Positions 7,935 through 14,294 of a stretch of DNA of 14,294 nucleotides are shown piece by piece. Below the pieces are notes generated by a model. That model ran no database searches, was not told where the DNA came from, and was given only the letters and a program-made list of their open reading frames with translations. Position numbers and translations under genes: made by a program. Numbering within the stretch: the stretch's first letter is position 1; the number at the start of each line of letters is the position of its first letter. The DNA lies in NCBI GenBank assembly GCA_026197195.1, contig JAPHUG010000035.1:1-14294 (forward strand), given 5' to 3'. The stretch is from Sedimenticola sp. (GTDB lineage Bacteria > Pseudomonadota > Gammaproteobacteria > Chromatiales > Chromatiaceae).

Positions 7935-9392
7935 ATGGGTATAAAAACAGAACTGAATCTTTTGCATAGCAGAAGAACCAAGATAGTCGCCACACTGGGC
8001 CCATCCAGTGCGGAACCCGCTGTTATACGCCAACTGATAGAAGCAGGGGTGAATGTCTTTCGTCTGAATATGTCACACGGTAAACATGAGGACCATAAAA
8101 CAACGTATGACACGGTGCGCGCCATAGCAGACGAGTTGAACAACCCCATTGCCGTGTTTGCCGATCTCTGTGGCCCTAAGATACGAACCGGCCTTTTTGA
8201 GAAGGGTCAGATTACACTTAAAGCAGGTACTTCAATAACCGTGACGACCCGCGACACGGTAGGTCATGATGATCTTATCCCCTCTCAATATGCCGCACTG
8301 GCTGACGACGTTAAACCTGGCAATCGAATTCTGCTGGATGATGGCAAGCTGGAGTTAAAGGTCATCGCCATTGAAGGCAGCGAGATCAGCTGCGAGGTCA
8401 TACAGGGTGGCATTCTGAAAGAGAAGAAAGGCATCAACCTGCCCGGTGTTGATGTGTCGGCCCCCTCACTGACCAAGAAAGACAAACTGGATGCACAATT
8501 TGCCCTGGCGCTTGGCGTTGATTTTCTTGCCCTTTCATTTGTCCGTACCGAGGCTGATGTCCTGGGTTTGAAAAAACTGATCGATGAGGGCGGCTTCCAG
8601 TCCGGCATCATCTCTAAATTTGAAAAACCTGAGGCCCTGGCAAACGCCTCAGAGATCATTCGCGCTTCAGATGCCATCATGGTGGCCAGGGGTGATCTTG
8701 GCGTTGAACTGCGTCCCGAACAGGTACCGGTAGCCCAGCGCAAGCTGATTAATCGGGCGCGTGACCTGAACCGCCCCGTCATTGTAGCCACCCAAATGCT
8801 TGAGTCGATGATGGAGAACACTCATCCATCACGCGCTGAAGTCTCGGATATATCACAAGCGGTTGCAGAGGGTGTGGACGCAGTCATGCTGTCAGGAGAA
8901 ACAGCCGCGGGGGCCTACCCGATACAGACCGTACAAATGATGGCACGTATTATTCAACAGACGGAAGCCTATCTGTTTGAGGAGAACAACTTCGCAGACC
9001 TTGAACGGCACCTGAACCAGATGGATTCACCTATCCCCTTTGGCCATGCCATTGCTCACAGTACGGCATCCATGGCCAAGCAGATGCAGGCCAAGCTGAT
9101 CATCAGCCTGTCGAACAGTGGCATGTCGGCTGTCACCATCAGTTCCGCCAGACCCACCGTCCCCCTGCTCGCCATCTCCTGCAATCCGGGAACCTATCGA
9201 CGCTTTAATCTACAATGGGGAACACTGCCCATCCTGGCCGAAGATGCGGGTAACACGCACCCGAACAAACTGGCGAGACGCATTGCGCGTGAGTCTGGCG
9301 TGGTCAATGACGGTGACTATATTGTACTGGTGCGGGGCTTTGCCTCTAATCCAAACCTGAATACACCTTCAATTACGCTACTGACCGTCTAG
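7935..9392 (+). CDS. pyk: Pyruvate kinase
   Basis: Catalyses the last step of glycolysis, phosphoenolpyruvate plus ADP to pyruvate plus ATP, in the cytoplasm. The 485-residue length and three-domain build are normal. Landmarks: TKIVATLGPSS (15-25), NVFRLNMSHG with Arg43, Asn45 and Ser47 for substrate and cation binding, DLCGPKIRTG (77-86), the signature ISKFEKPEA with catalytic Lys228 and Mg ligand Glu230, VARGDLGVE with Mg ligand Asp254, ATQMLESM with Thr287, and the C-terminal TPSITLLTV. Phe229 replaces the more common Ile/Val after the catalytic lysine. The residue at the position that separates K+-dependent (Glu) from K+-independent (Lys) enzymes is, by my eye alignment, Gln92. GAGGAA at 7922-7927 supports the start. 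The gene stands alone, divergent from the sensor kinase and convergent with the HlyU-family gene 21 bases downstream. I cannot tell which allosteric effector it uses. Confidence 0.96.
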   Translation: MGIKTELNLLHSRRTKIVATLGPSSAEPAVIRQLIEAGVNVFRLNMSHGKHEDHKTTYDTVRAIADELNNPIAVFADLCGPKIRTGLFEKGQITLKAGTSITVTTRDTVGHDDLIPSQYAALADDVKPGNRILLDDGKLELKVIAIEGSEISCEVIQGGILKEKKGINLPGVDVSAPSLTKKDKLDAQFALALGVDFLALSFVRTEADVLGLKKLIDEGGFQSGIISKFEKPEALANASEIIRASDAIMVARGDLGVELRPEQVPVAQRKLINRARDLNRPVIVATQMLESMMENTHPSRAEVSDISQAVAEGVDAVMLSGETAAGAYPIQTVQMMARIIQQTEAYLFEENNFADLERHLNQMDSPIPFGHAIAHSTASMAKQMQAKLIISLSNSGMSAVTISSARPTVPLLAISCNPGTYRRFNLQWGTLPILAEDAGNTHPNKLARRIARESGVVNDGDYIVLVRGFASNPNLNTPSITLLTV

Positions 9393-9413
9393 CCAAAATA
9401 CCGTTGAGGTGTA

Positions 9414-9689
9414 TCACTTAAACAGGGCACTGCCCTGTTGATCAATCAAGACCCGTGCCTTGCGTAGTGTCTCCTTGGCACAGAGCTCCCGATTGGGCAG
9501 CTGATCAGCCCGGATGAAGGCATGGGTCTGTTCACCCTGCTGTATGGTACCCCGAACTCGGTACTGTCCCTCTTCAAGCAGTGGGTCAGGCGTTATCTGA
9601 AATCCCTTATACTCCTCAGCAGGAAGCGGAGGCGCTGACTCTGTTTCAATCGAGCTGACCATTGATTTTAGGAAAGAAAACAGCCCCAT
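9414..9689 (-). CDS. HlyU-family (PF10115-type) small protein, function unknown
   Basis: A 91-residue soluble protein with the pattern I associate with the family named HlyU in Pfam: MGLFSFLKS at the start, then EEYKGFQITPDPLLEEGQYRVRGTI, and EQTHAFIRADQLPNRE followed by a helix LRKARVLIDQQG. The name suggests a transcriptional activator of haemolysin, but the characterised Vibrio cholerae HlyU is an ArsR-type winged-helix protein, and no helix-turn-helix is visible here. I therefore treat the function as unknown. Two ATGs lie in tandem (9692 and 9689); AGAGG five bases before the second favours 9689. It lies 51 bases downstream of lysR on the same strand, so it may share its transcript, and it converges on pyk with a 21-base gap. 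Confidence 0.82.
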   Translation of the reverse strand: MGLFSFLKSMVSSIETESAPPLPAEEYKGFQITPDPLLEEGQYRVRGTIQQGEQTHAFIRADQLPNRELCAKETLRKARVLIDQQGSALFK

Positions 9690-9740
9690 CATAACCTCTG
9701 TGTGCGAATTTAGAATTTAGTCAATCATCGTACAGGCCAC

Positions 9741-10637
9741 TCAGACCGACTCGTTATAGGCATGCTTCAGATAGTCGATAAAGCGTTGCACCCGTGTTGG
9801 CGTAAAACTGCGACTCGGCCGCAACACATACAGTCCCATTGAGGCCGTTGTATAACGGGTTAAGAGGGGTGTCAACGTACCCGCCTCAAGGGCATGTTCA
9901 ACAATAAAGCGCGGCAAGGAGATAACACCCAAATCCTGTAGCGCCGCCTCCCGCAGGAGTTCGCCGTTATTGGCACAAAATGTTCCGCCAACCTCAACGC
10001 TTATTGTCCCTTGCTCGCTCTGAAAGCTCCACTCCTCACGCAGGCTGACATTATTATAGTGCAGACAGTTATGGGTTTTTAGATCAGACGGAATCCGAGG
10101 TAGCCCCATCCGCCTCAGATAGGCGGGGGATGCACAGACTACCCGGGGAAGCTCCGCAATATGGGTTGCCACATAGGTTGAATCCTCCAGTGTGCCGATT
10201 CGAATGGTGAGGTCCAGCTGATCCGCAATCAATTCAGTAAACCGATCTTCCAGCTGAACCTGCAAGCGTAAGTCCGGGTACTGCTGCTGAAACGAGGGCA
10301 ACAAGGGCCCCAGGCACTGGGTACCAAAACTCAAGGGTGCCGCAATCCGAAGCGTGCCAGCAATACCTTCACGATCACAATTGATCCGCTCCTCGGCCTC
10401 TTCCAGTGCCTCCAAAATGGCGGTTACATCACGATGGTAGGCCCTGCCTGATGCTGTCAGGTCGATACGCCGGGTGGTCCTGTTCAGCAATCGAACACCC
10501 AGCGCGGTTTCAAGTGCCGCAACCCGTCGGCTGATCGCAGCAGTACTGGTCTGCAGCTGCTCCGCAGCCCGGTTAAAACTGCCCGCATTAACCACAGCAA
10601 CAAAACTGCGAAGAGAAACCAGATCATATTGTTTCAT
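9741..10637 (-). CDS. LysR-family transcriptional regulator
   Basis: A 298-residue regulator of normal LysR length. Residues 4-63 form the winged helix-turn-helix: LRSFVAVVNAGSFNRAAEQL, then TSTAAISRRVAALETALGVRLLNRTTRRIDLTASG, with the recognition helix near 30-42. Residues about 92-295 form the effector-binding domain, including the GTLRIAAPLSFG start typical of the CrgA/DmlR-like branch. The gene is divergent from pirin, with 86 bases between the two starts, the standard arrangement in which a LysR protein controls its neighbour and itself. It therefore probably regulates the pirin-reductase pair, with a redox-active aromatic or electrophile as a possible inducer (inference). From memory it is not a close match to E. 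coli YhaJ, although that LysR protein is also next to a pirin gene. No clear ribosome binding site is seen. Confidence 0.93.
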   Translation of the reverse strand: MKQYDLVSLRSFVAVVNAGSFNRAAEQLQTSTAAISRRVAALETALGVRLLNRTTRRIDLTASGRAYHRDVTAILEALEEAEERINCDREGIAGTLRIAAPLSFGTQCLGPLLPSFQQQYPDLRLQVQLEDRFTELIADQLDLTIRIGTLEDSTYVATHIAELPRVVCASPAYLRRMGLPRIPSDLKTHNCLHYNNVSLREEWSFQSEQGTISVEVGGTFCANNGELLREAALQDLGVISLPRFIVEHALEAGTLTPLLTRYTTASMGLYVLRPSRSFTPTRVQRFIDYLKHAYNESV

Positions 10638-10663
10638 TTTTCGTAATAGTCATTTGCTTTTAA

Positions 10664-10678
10664 GAGTATTTATTACTC
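10664..10678. promoter_or_regulatory. Candidate LysR binding site between lysR and pirin
   Basis: The 15-base sequence GAGTA-TTTAT-TACTC is a perfect 5-bp dyad with a 5-base spacer, a size common for LysR-type half-operators, which usually contain an interrupted dyad of about 15 bases around T-N11-A. It lies 27-41 bases before the lysR start and 46-60 bases before the pirin start, where a shared regulator would act on both. A TTGCTT box at 10654-10659 could be a pirin -35 but lacks a good -10. The repeat is short enough to arise by chance. Confidence 0.3.
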
Positions 10679-10723
10679 AATAGTAGATAACTAGACTGAT
10701 TTCATCAACATTTGGAGACGATG

Positions 10724-11428
10724 ATGCAACAGATCAGACGGGCAACAGAACGCGGTAGAGGGCAGCTTGACTGGCTGGAGAGCTACCACAGCTTCTCCTT
10801 TGCAAACTACTATGACCCTGCTCATAGGGGTGTCTCTATCCTGCGGGTGATTAATGATGATCGGATAGCGCCATCTAGCGGTTTTGACACCCATAGCCAT
10901 CGGGATATGGAGATTGTTACCTATGTGTTAGAAGGTGAGCTGGAACATAAAGACAGCCTGGGCAATGGTTCTGTCATTCGCCCGGGGGATGTTCAGCGCA
11001 TGAGCGCAGGTCGTGGCGTCTTACACAGTGAGTTCAACCCTTCAGATGACAGAACGGTTCATCTGCTGCAGATCTGGCTTCTACCCAACAAGAGAGGGGT
11101 TGAGCCGGGCTATGCCCAACAACACTTTCCCGTGTCAGAACGGCAGGGGAAATTGCGCCTTCTGGTTTCACCAGACGGCCGGGACCATTCGATCAGCGCA
11201 CACCAGGATGGCTTGCTCTATGGCACACTACTGAATAGTGAAGAGTCAGTTGGCTATAGGCTGTCAGCTGAACGCATGGCCTATGTGCATGTTGCCAGAG
11301 GCGAAGCGACCGTTAATGGCGAAACACTTAAGGCGGGTGATGCGATAACGTTGAAAGATGAAACACCTGTGCAGTTAGATGGAATCGATCAAGCTGAAAT
11401 ACTGCTGTTTGATCTTCCAGGACAATAA
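10724..11428 (+). CDS. Pirin family bicupin, YhaK-like
   Basis: A 234-residue cytoplasmic bicupin. The N-terminal cupin has the full pirin metal site: His57 and His59 in [10 protein letters not shown], and His101 and Glu103 in GVLHSEFNP. Other family landmarks are [16 protein letters not shown] (17-32), [10 protein letters not shown] and the C-terminal AEILLFDLP. Bacterial pirins bind iron or another divalent metal; some show quercetin dioxygenase activity in vitro, and E. coli YhaK has been described as redox-sensitive, but the physiological role is unsettled. GGAG at 10714-10717 lies six bases before the ATG at 10724, so I chose it over the ATG at 10721 and the TTG at 10712 that overlaps the ribosome binding site. 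It is divergent from lysR and 42 bases upstream of the glutathionyl-hydroquinone reductase gene, probably in one operon. The second cupin (about 145-234) lacks the metal-binding histidines, as usual. Confidence 0.93.
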   Translation: MQQIRRATERGRGQLDWLESYHSFSFANYYDPAHRGVSILRVINDDRIAPSSGFDTHSHRDMEIVTYVLEGELEHKDSLGNGSVIRPGDVQRMSAGRGVLHSEFNPSDDRTVHLLQIWLLPNKRGVEPGYAQQHFPVSERQGKLRLLVSPDGRDHSISAHQDGLLYGTLLNSEESVGYRLSAERMAYVHVARGEATVNGETLKAGDAITLKDETPVQLDGIDQAEILLFDLPGQ

Positions 11429-11470
11429 CGTGCTCATCGAATCAACCTCAATTTATTTTAAGGAGCTGCC

Positions 11471-12436
11471 ATGAACAATAATGACAAGGGTGAATTTGTT
11501 CGCTGGGAATCCCAGTTCAGAAACTGGGTCACGCCTGATGGAGCGGCAGGCCCCACTGGAGAAGGCGGCTTCAAGGCCGAGTCAGGGCGCTATCACCTTT
11601 ATATCTCTCACGCCTGCCCCTGGGCCCACCGGACACTGATCTTTCGCAAATTAAAAGGCCTTGAGAGCATAATCAGCGTTTCGGTGGTGAACCCGGTAAT
11701 GCCAGAAGAGAGCTGGGTGTTCAGCCCCTACTCAGGATCTACCATTGATCATATTCACGGGTATCAGAAACTGGAACAACTTTATAATCATGTATCTCCC
11801 GGATATGACGGGGTGGTAACCGTCCCAGTACTGTATGACAAAAAAAAGGATTTGATAGTCAACAATGAGTCTTCAGAGATCATTCGCATGCTAAACAGTG
11901 CCTTTGATGAATGGAGTAACCAGACTGTTGATTACTATCCTGAGGCATTGCGAGCTGAGATTGATGAGATCAATGCCTTCATCTACGACAACATCAATAA
12001 TGGCGTCTACAAAACCGGTTTTGCAAACAGCCAGCCGGCTTATGGACAGGCTTTCGATAATCTGTTCTCCGCACTGGATGCCTTAGAACAACGTCTCGGT
12101 AAGCGTCGTTATCTGGTTGGTGATCAGATAACCGAGGCCGACTGGCGACTCTTTCCCACACTGCTCCGGTTTGACCCTGTCTACTACAGCCACTTCAAGT
12201 GCAATCGCCAGCGGATAACAGACTTCCCCAACCTGTGGGCCTATGTGCGCGCACTCTACCAGCATGCCGGTATTGCAGATACGGTCAACATGGACCATAT
12301 CAAGACACACTACTACACAAGCCACCCGAGCCTTAATCCGAGTGGCATTGTGCCGAAAGGTCCAGCAATCGATTTTATGTCACAGGAGAATATGGGGTTA
12401 CATGACATCAGTTTAAGCGCTGCAAGTTTGGTTTAA
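11471..12436 (+). CDS. Glutathionyl-hydroquinone reductase (Xi-class glutathione transferase, YqjG-like)
   Basis: Reduces glutathionyl-hydroquinones to hydroquinones with glutathione, which recovers quinones that have been trapped by glutathione. The 321-residue length fits the family, longer than ordinary glutathione transferases. The N-terminal thioredoxin-like domain carries the catalytic CPWAHR motif (Cys49) in YISHACPWAHRTLI, and the glutathione site includes VPVLYD and NNESSEIIRML (131-141). The helical domain shows NNGVYKTGFA with Tyr180, and the C-terminal segment HIKTHYY (276-282) followed by NPSGIVPKGP is typical of Xi-class enzymes and carries the tyrosines near the substrate. AAGGAG five bases before the ATG gives a good start. 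It is the second gene of a likely pirin operon. Its stop abuts the stop of the convergent chemotaxis receptor with no base between. Natural quinone substrate not predictable. Confidence 0.94.
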   Translation: MNNNDKGEFVRWESQFRNWVTPDGAAGPTGEGGFKAESGRYHLYISHACPWAHRTLIFRKLKGLESIISVSVVNPVMPEESWVFSPYSGSTIDHIHGYQKLEQLYNHVSPGYDGVVTVPVLYDKKKDLIVNNESSEIIRMLNSAFDEWSNQTVDYYPEALRAEIDEINAFIYDNINNGVYKTGFANSQPAYGQAFDNLFSALDALEQRLGKRRYLVGDQITEADWRLFPTLLRFDPVYYSHFKCNRQRITDFPNLWAYVRALYQHAGIADTVNMDHIKTHYYTSHPSLNPSGIVPKGPAIDFMSQENMGLHDISLSAASLV

Positions 12437-13588
12437 TCACAGTTTAAATTCTGCCAGCTTCAACTGCATGCTCTCTTCCATCATCTCCTGCTGTTGCACA
12501 CGTCCGGCAATCTCGGCAATGGCTTCCAGATTGGTCCTTGAAAACGCTTTAACCTGAGAGACACAATCTACAATATGGGCATTTTTCTGCTGGGAAAGGG
12601 TTGCGGCTTTGACGGTATGTGCCATTTGGCCGGATGCAGAGGCCGCATCCTCCGTCGCTGCATTGATCAATTGAACCGTGCTCTCCATACTGCTCATCAC
12701 ATCATTCAGCAGTTCGGTCTGACTCTCCATCTTATTTGTTGAGGTAGTAACAGACGAGGTGATATCGGCAATAATCTTATGTATCTCTTCCAGGCTTTGT
12801 TGGGTGCGAACAGCCAGCCCTCTGACTTCATCAGCCACCACAGCAAAACCACGCCCTTGCTCACCTGCACGGGCGGCTTCAATCGCCGCATTAAGCGCCA
12901 GTAGGTTGGTCTGCTCTGCGATGCTATTAACCACGGTCAGTACACCTTTAACCTGATCTGTATTGCTGGATAGCTGTGCGATTTCACTGGCCAGCTCGCC
13001 ATTACTGATTGAGTAGTGTCGCAACTTATCACCAAATTCGGTAAAACCCTGCTGAGAGCTGCTCAGATTGCCACTGACCTGCTGGATCAATGTCTGACTT
13101 TGTTCAGCATCATCGACAAGACTAGCCGTTATCTGATCAAGTTCAGCTAATTCATCATGGGTCTGCTGAATTAACCCGGCTATACTGTTGATGCGACCAT
13201 CAATCTCACCCGTCATACGGTTGATGTCATGCACAGCATTTTTGTTTGAACTGGCAAACTGCTTGGTCTCAAGCAGTGCGGAACGAATGCTGTTACGAAA
13301 ACTATCGATCACGGACAGTACTTCTCCAATCTCCGTATTGAATCGGGCATTGACCTTGCATTCTTGCGAAAGATCCCGTTTTGCAAAATGCTCCATATAG
13401 CTGGACATCTGCTTTAGTGCATCCACTCCCCAGCGCTTCTCATCCAAGTCATGCACCAACACAACCGCCGCAACGACCAGCTGAATAATCATCGACCAGC
13501 TGTTCTCAGTCAGTATTAGGGCGTTAGCCACCAGTAGAGTGATACCGACCCAGTGGATACTGCGCATACGCAAAAAAAGAGATTTCAT
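12437..13588 (-). CDS. Methyl-accepting chemotaxis protein without an external sensor domain
   Basis: A 383-residue membrane-anchored chemoreceptor. Residues about 11-27 and 31-46 are two hydrophobic segments joined by only a few residues (TENS), so almost nothing faces the periplasm. The rest is cytoplasmic coiled coil. The signalling tip is complete and highly conserved: [20 protein letters not shown] then [17 protein letters not shown] (223-259), which contacts CheA and CheW. No clear HAMP, PAS or other ligand domain is visible between 48 and 200, and the C-terminus (KLAEFKL) lacks a CheR-tethering pentapeptide. It may sense membrane or cytoplasmic conditions, or respond through other receptors in the array. 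An in-frame TGA about 36 bases upstream and AGGGAAG before the ATG fix the start. A sigma-28-like promoter lies about 150 bases upstream. No other chemotaxis gene is in the window. Confidence 0.94.
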   Translation of the reverse strand: MKSLFLRMRSIHWVGITLLVANALILTENSWSMIIQLVVAAVVLVHDLDEKRWGVDALKQMSSYMEHFAKRDLSQECKVNARFNTEIGEVLSVIDSFRNSIRSALLETKQFASSNKNAVHDINRMTGEIDGRINSIAGLIQQTHDELAELDQITASLVDDAEQSQTLIQQVSGNLSSSQQGFTEFGDKLRHYSISNGELASEIAQLSSNTDQVKGVLTVVNSIAEQTNLLALNAAIEAARAGEQGRGFAVVADEVRGLAVRTQQSLEEIHKIIADITSSVTTSTNKMESQTELLNDVMSSMESTVQLINAATEDAASASGQMAHTVKAATLSQQKNAHIVDCVSQVKAFSRTNLEAIAEIAGRVQQQEMMEESMQLKLAEFKL

Positions 13589-13737
13589 GTTGTTAACTTC
13601 CCTGATAAAAATTGTTGCGAGTCATTTAATGCACGCTAGAAGCACTAATAACGAAAAAGAGTATCGCTGCCCCTCCCCAAACTTAAACAACGGCAGCCTA
13701 ATGGCCTCTCATAAGTGTGTATTGAGTGACGTTAGGT

Positions 13738-13765
13738 TTATCGGTTACCCATCGGGATAGCTTTA
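13738..13765 (-). promoter_or_regulatory. Sigma-28 (FliA)-type flagellar promoter for the chemotaxis receptor
   Basis: On the minus strand TAAAGCTA (13765-13758) and ACCGATAA (13745-13738) are separated by 12 bases. The FliA consensus is TAAAGTTT, 11 bases, GCCGATAA: six of eight and seven of eight positions match, with one extra spacer base. Receptor genes are classic FliA targets, and this site points at the receptor gene, giving a leader of roughly 140 bases. Spacing of 12 rather than 11 and the leader length are the weak points. The rest of the 275-base gap (13589-13863) holds only a 6-bp hairpin at 13802-13819 without a T run. Confidence 0.65.
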
Positions 13766-13863
13766 ATCAATTTACCAAATTTTCGATAGAGACCCAGCCA
13801 AAACTGACCAGGATCAGTTAACTACCCCCTGAAATGCAATTATAGGAGGCTTTACCAGGATAT

Positions 13864-14294
13864 TCAGTATCCTTTAACCCGATAAAACAGGGCAAAAAGC
13901 ACGGGTATTACAATCAGTGTAAGCAGGGTAGCAAAACCCAGCCCGAACATAATAGTCACCGCCATTGGCTGGAAGAAAACATCACCCAATAGCGGCACCA
14001 TACCCAGAATGGTGGTGAGCGCGGCCATGGTGACAGGGCGCAGTCGACTGATGGCCGCCTCGGTAATGGCCTGCAACCAGGGCTGTTTCAGCTCTTCCTG
14101 CAGACGCTTGATCTCTTCAACCAAAACAATGCCATTCTTGAGCTGCATGCCGATCAGGCTCAACACCGCCAGCAGCGCCATGAAACTGAAGGGTGAATCC
14201 GTACTCAGCAGGCCAAGCGTGACGCCTATGATTGACAGCGGCACGGTAATCCAGACCACCAGCGCCTGACGTGCCGATTTGAAGAGGATAACGG
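13864..14294 (-). CDS. RND efflux transporter permease, C-terminal end only (runs off right edge)
   Basis: The last 142 residues of an AcrB-type inner-membrane proton-driven efflux pump; the frame is open to the right edge and ends at the TGA at 13866-13864. Four hydrophobic segments fit the last transmembrane helices of the family: ALVVWITVPLSIIGVTLGLL, FSFMALLAVLSLIGM, PVTMAALTTILGMVPLL and AVTIMFGLGFATLLTLIVIP. The diagnostic motif LKNGIVLVEE after the second contains the conserved proton-relay lysine (residue 52 of the visible part), and SRLRPVTMAALTTILG is the usual signature before the next helix. At the place of AcrB Thr978 this protein seems to have Ala, as in some other RND subgroups. 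Full proteins are usually about 1,000 residues, so most of the gene and any membrane-fusion partner lie outside. Substrate cannot be inferred. Confidence 0.93.
   Translation of the reverse strand, partial: VILFKSARQALVVWITVPLSIIGVTLGLLSTDSPFSFMALLAVLSLIGMQLKNGIVLVEEIKRLQEELKQPWLQAITEAAISRLRPVTMAALTTILGMVPLLGDVFFQPMAVTIMFGLGFATLLTLIVIPVLFALFYRVKGY

Noticed and set aside
8285..8821. Long minus-strand open frame (178 codons) inside pyk
   Set aside because: It lies wholly opposite a strongly conserved pyruvate kinase frame, is rich in Ser and Arg as expected of a shadow frame, and matches no family.
13802..13819. Hairpin AACTGA-CCAGGA-TCAGTT downstream of the RND gene, considered as a terminator
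   Set aside because: Six-bp stem, not GC-rich, without a following T run on either strand.

Overview
The window looks like chromosomal DNA of a respiring, probably motile gammaproteobacterium. The evidence is the kind of genes present: a PanP-type aspartate decarboxylase, a dihaem cytochrome c4-like protein, a CHASE2 sensor kinase, a chemotaxis receptor with a sigma-28-like promoter, an RND pump, and a pirin plus glutathionyl-hydroquinone reductase pair. I cannot name the genus. I saw no tRNA, rRNA, CRISPR array, insertion sequence or phage gene.

Layout. Positions 1-355 (minus) hold the N-terminal part of a secreted protein that runs off the left edge. Positions 356-1030 are AT-rich, with no gene I can support. 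Then come panP (1031-2692, plus) and a dihaem cytochrome c (2809-3402, plus). Three minus-strand genes follow, listed in transcription order: a CHASE2-PAS histidine kinase (7754-5091), a TerB-like protein (5063-4602) and an Old Yellow Enzyme (4495-3386). The OYE gene probably has its own promoter, and its 3' end overlaps the 3' end of the cytochrome gene by 17 bases. Pyruvate kinase (7935-9392, plus) is divergent from the kinase. The minus-strand pair lysR (10637-9741) and an HlyU-family small protein (9689-9414) follows. Divergent from lysR are pirin (10724-11428) and a glutathionyl-hydroquinone reductase (11471-12436). A chemotaxis receptor (13588-12437, minus) abuts the reductase stop to stop. 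The C-terminal end of an RND transporter (13864 to the right edge, minus) closes the window.

How the genes may work together. The clearest functional group is LysR / pirin / glutathionyl-hydroquinone reductase, which resembles a redox or quinone-handling locus; E. coli keeps yhaK (pirin) and yqjG (reductase) near a LysR gene as well. The Old Yellow Enzyme about 6 kb away also acts on electrophilic alkenes and quinones, but a link is only inference. The sensor kinase has no response regulator beside it and is followed after 27 bases by a TerB-like protein, which makes that pair a candidate signalling unit. The other genes are housekeeping or core: beta-alanine supply, glycolysis, electron transfer, chemotaxis and efflux.

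The best regulatory signals are a sigma-28-like promoter upstream of the receptor gene, a 9-bp inverted repeat made of two facing TATAAT boxes between the kinase and pyk, and a palindrome overlapping a candidate -35 box upstream of the OYE gene. I found no classical hairpin-plus-T-run terminator. I see no clearly new multi-gene system; the most promising leads are the kinase-TerB pair and the redox locus.
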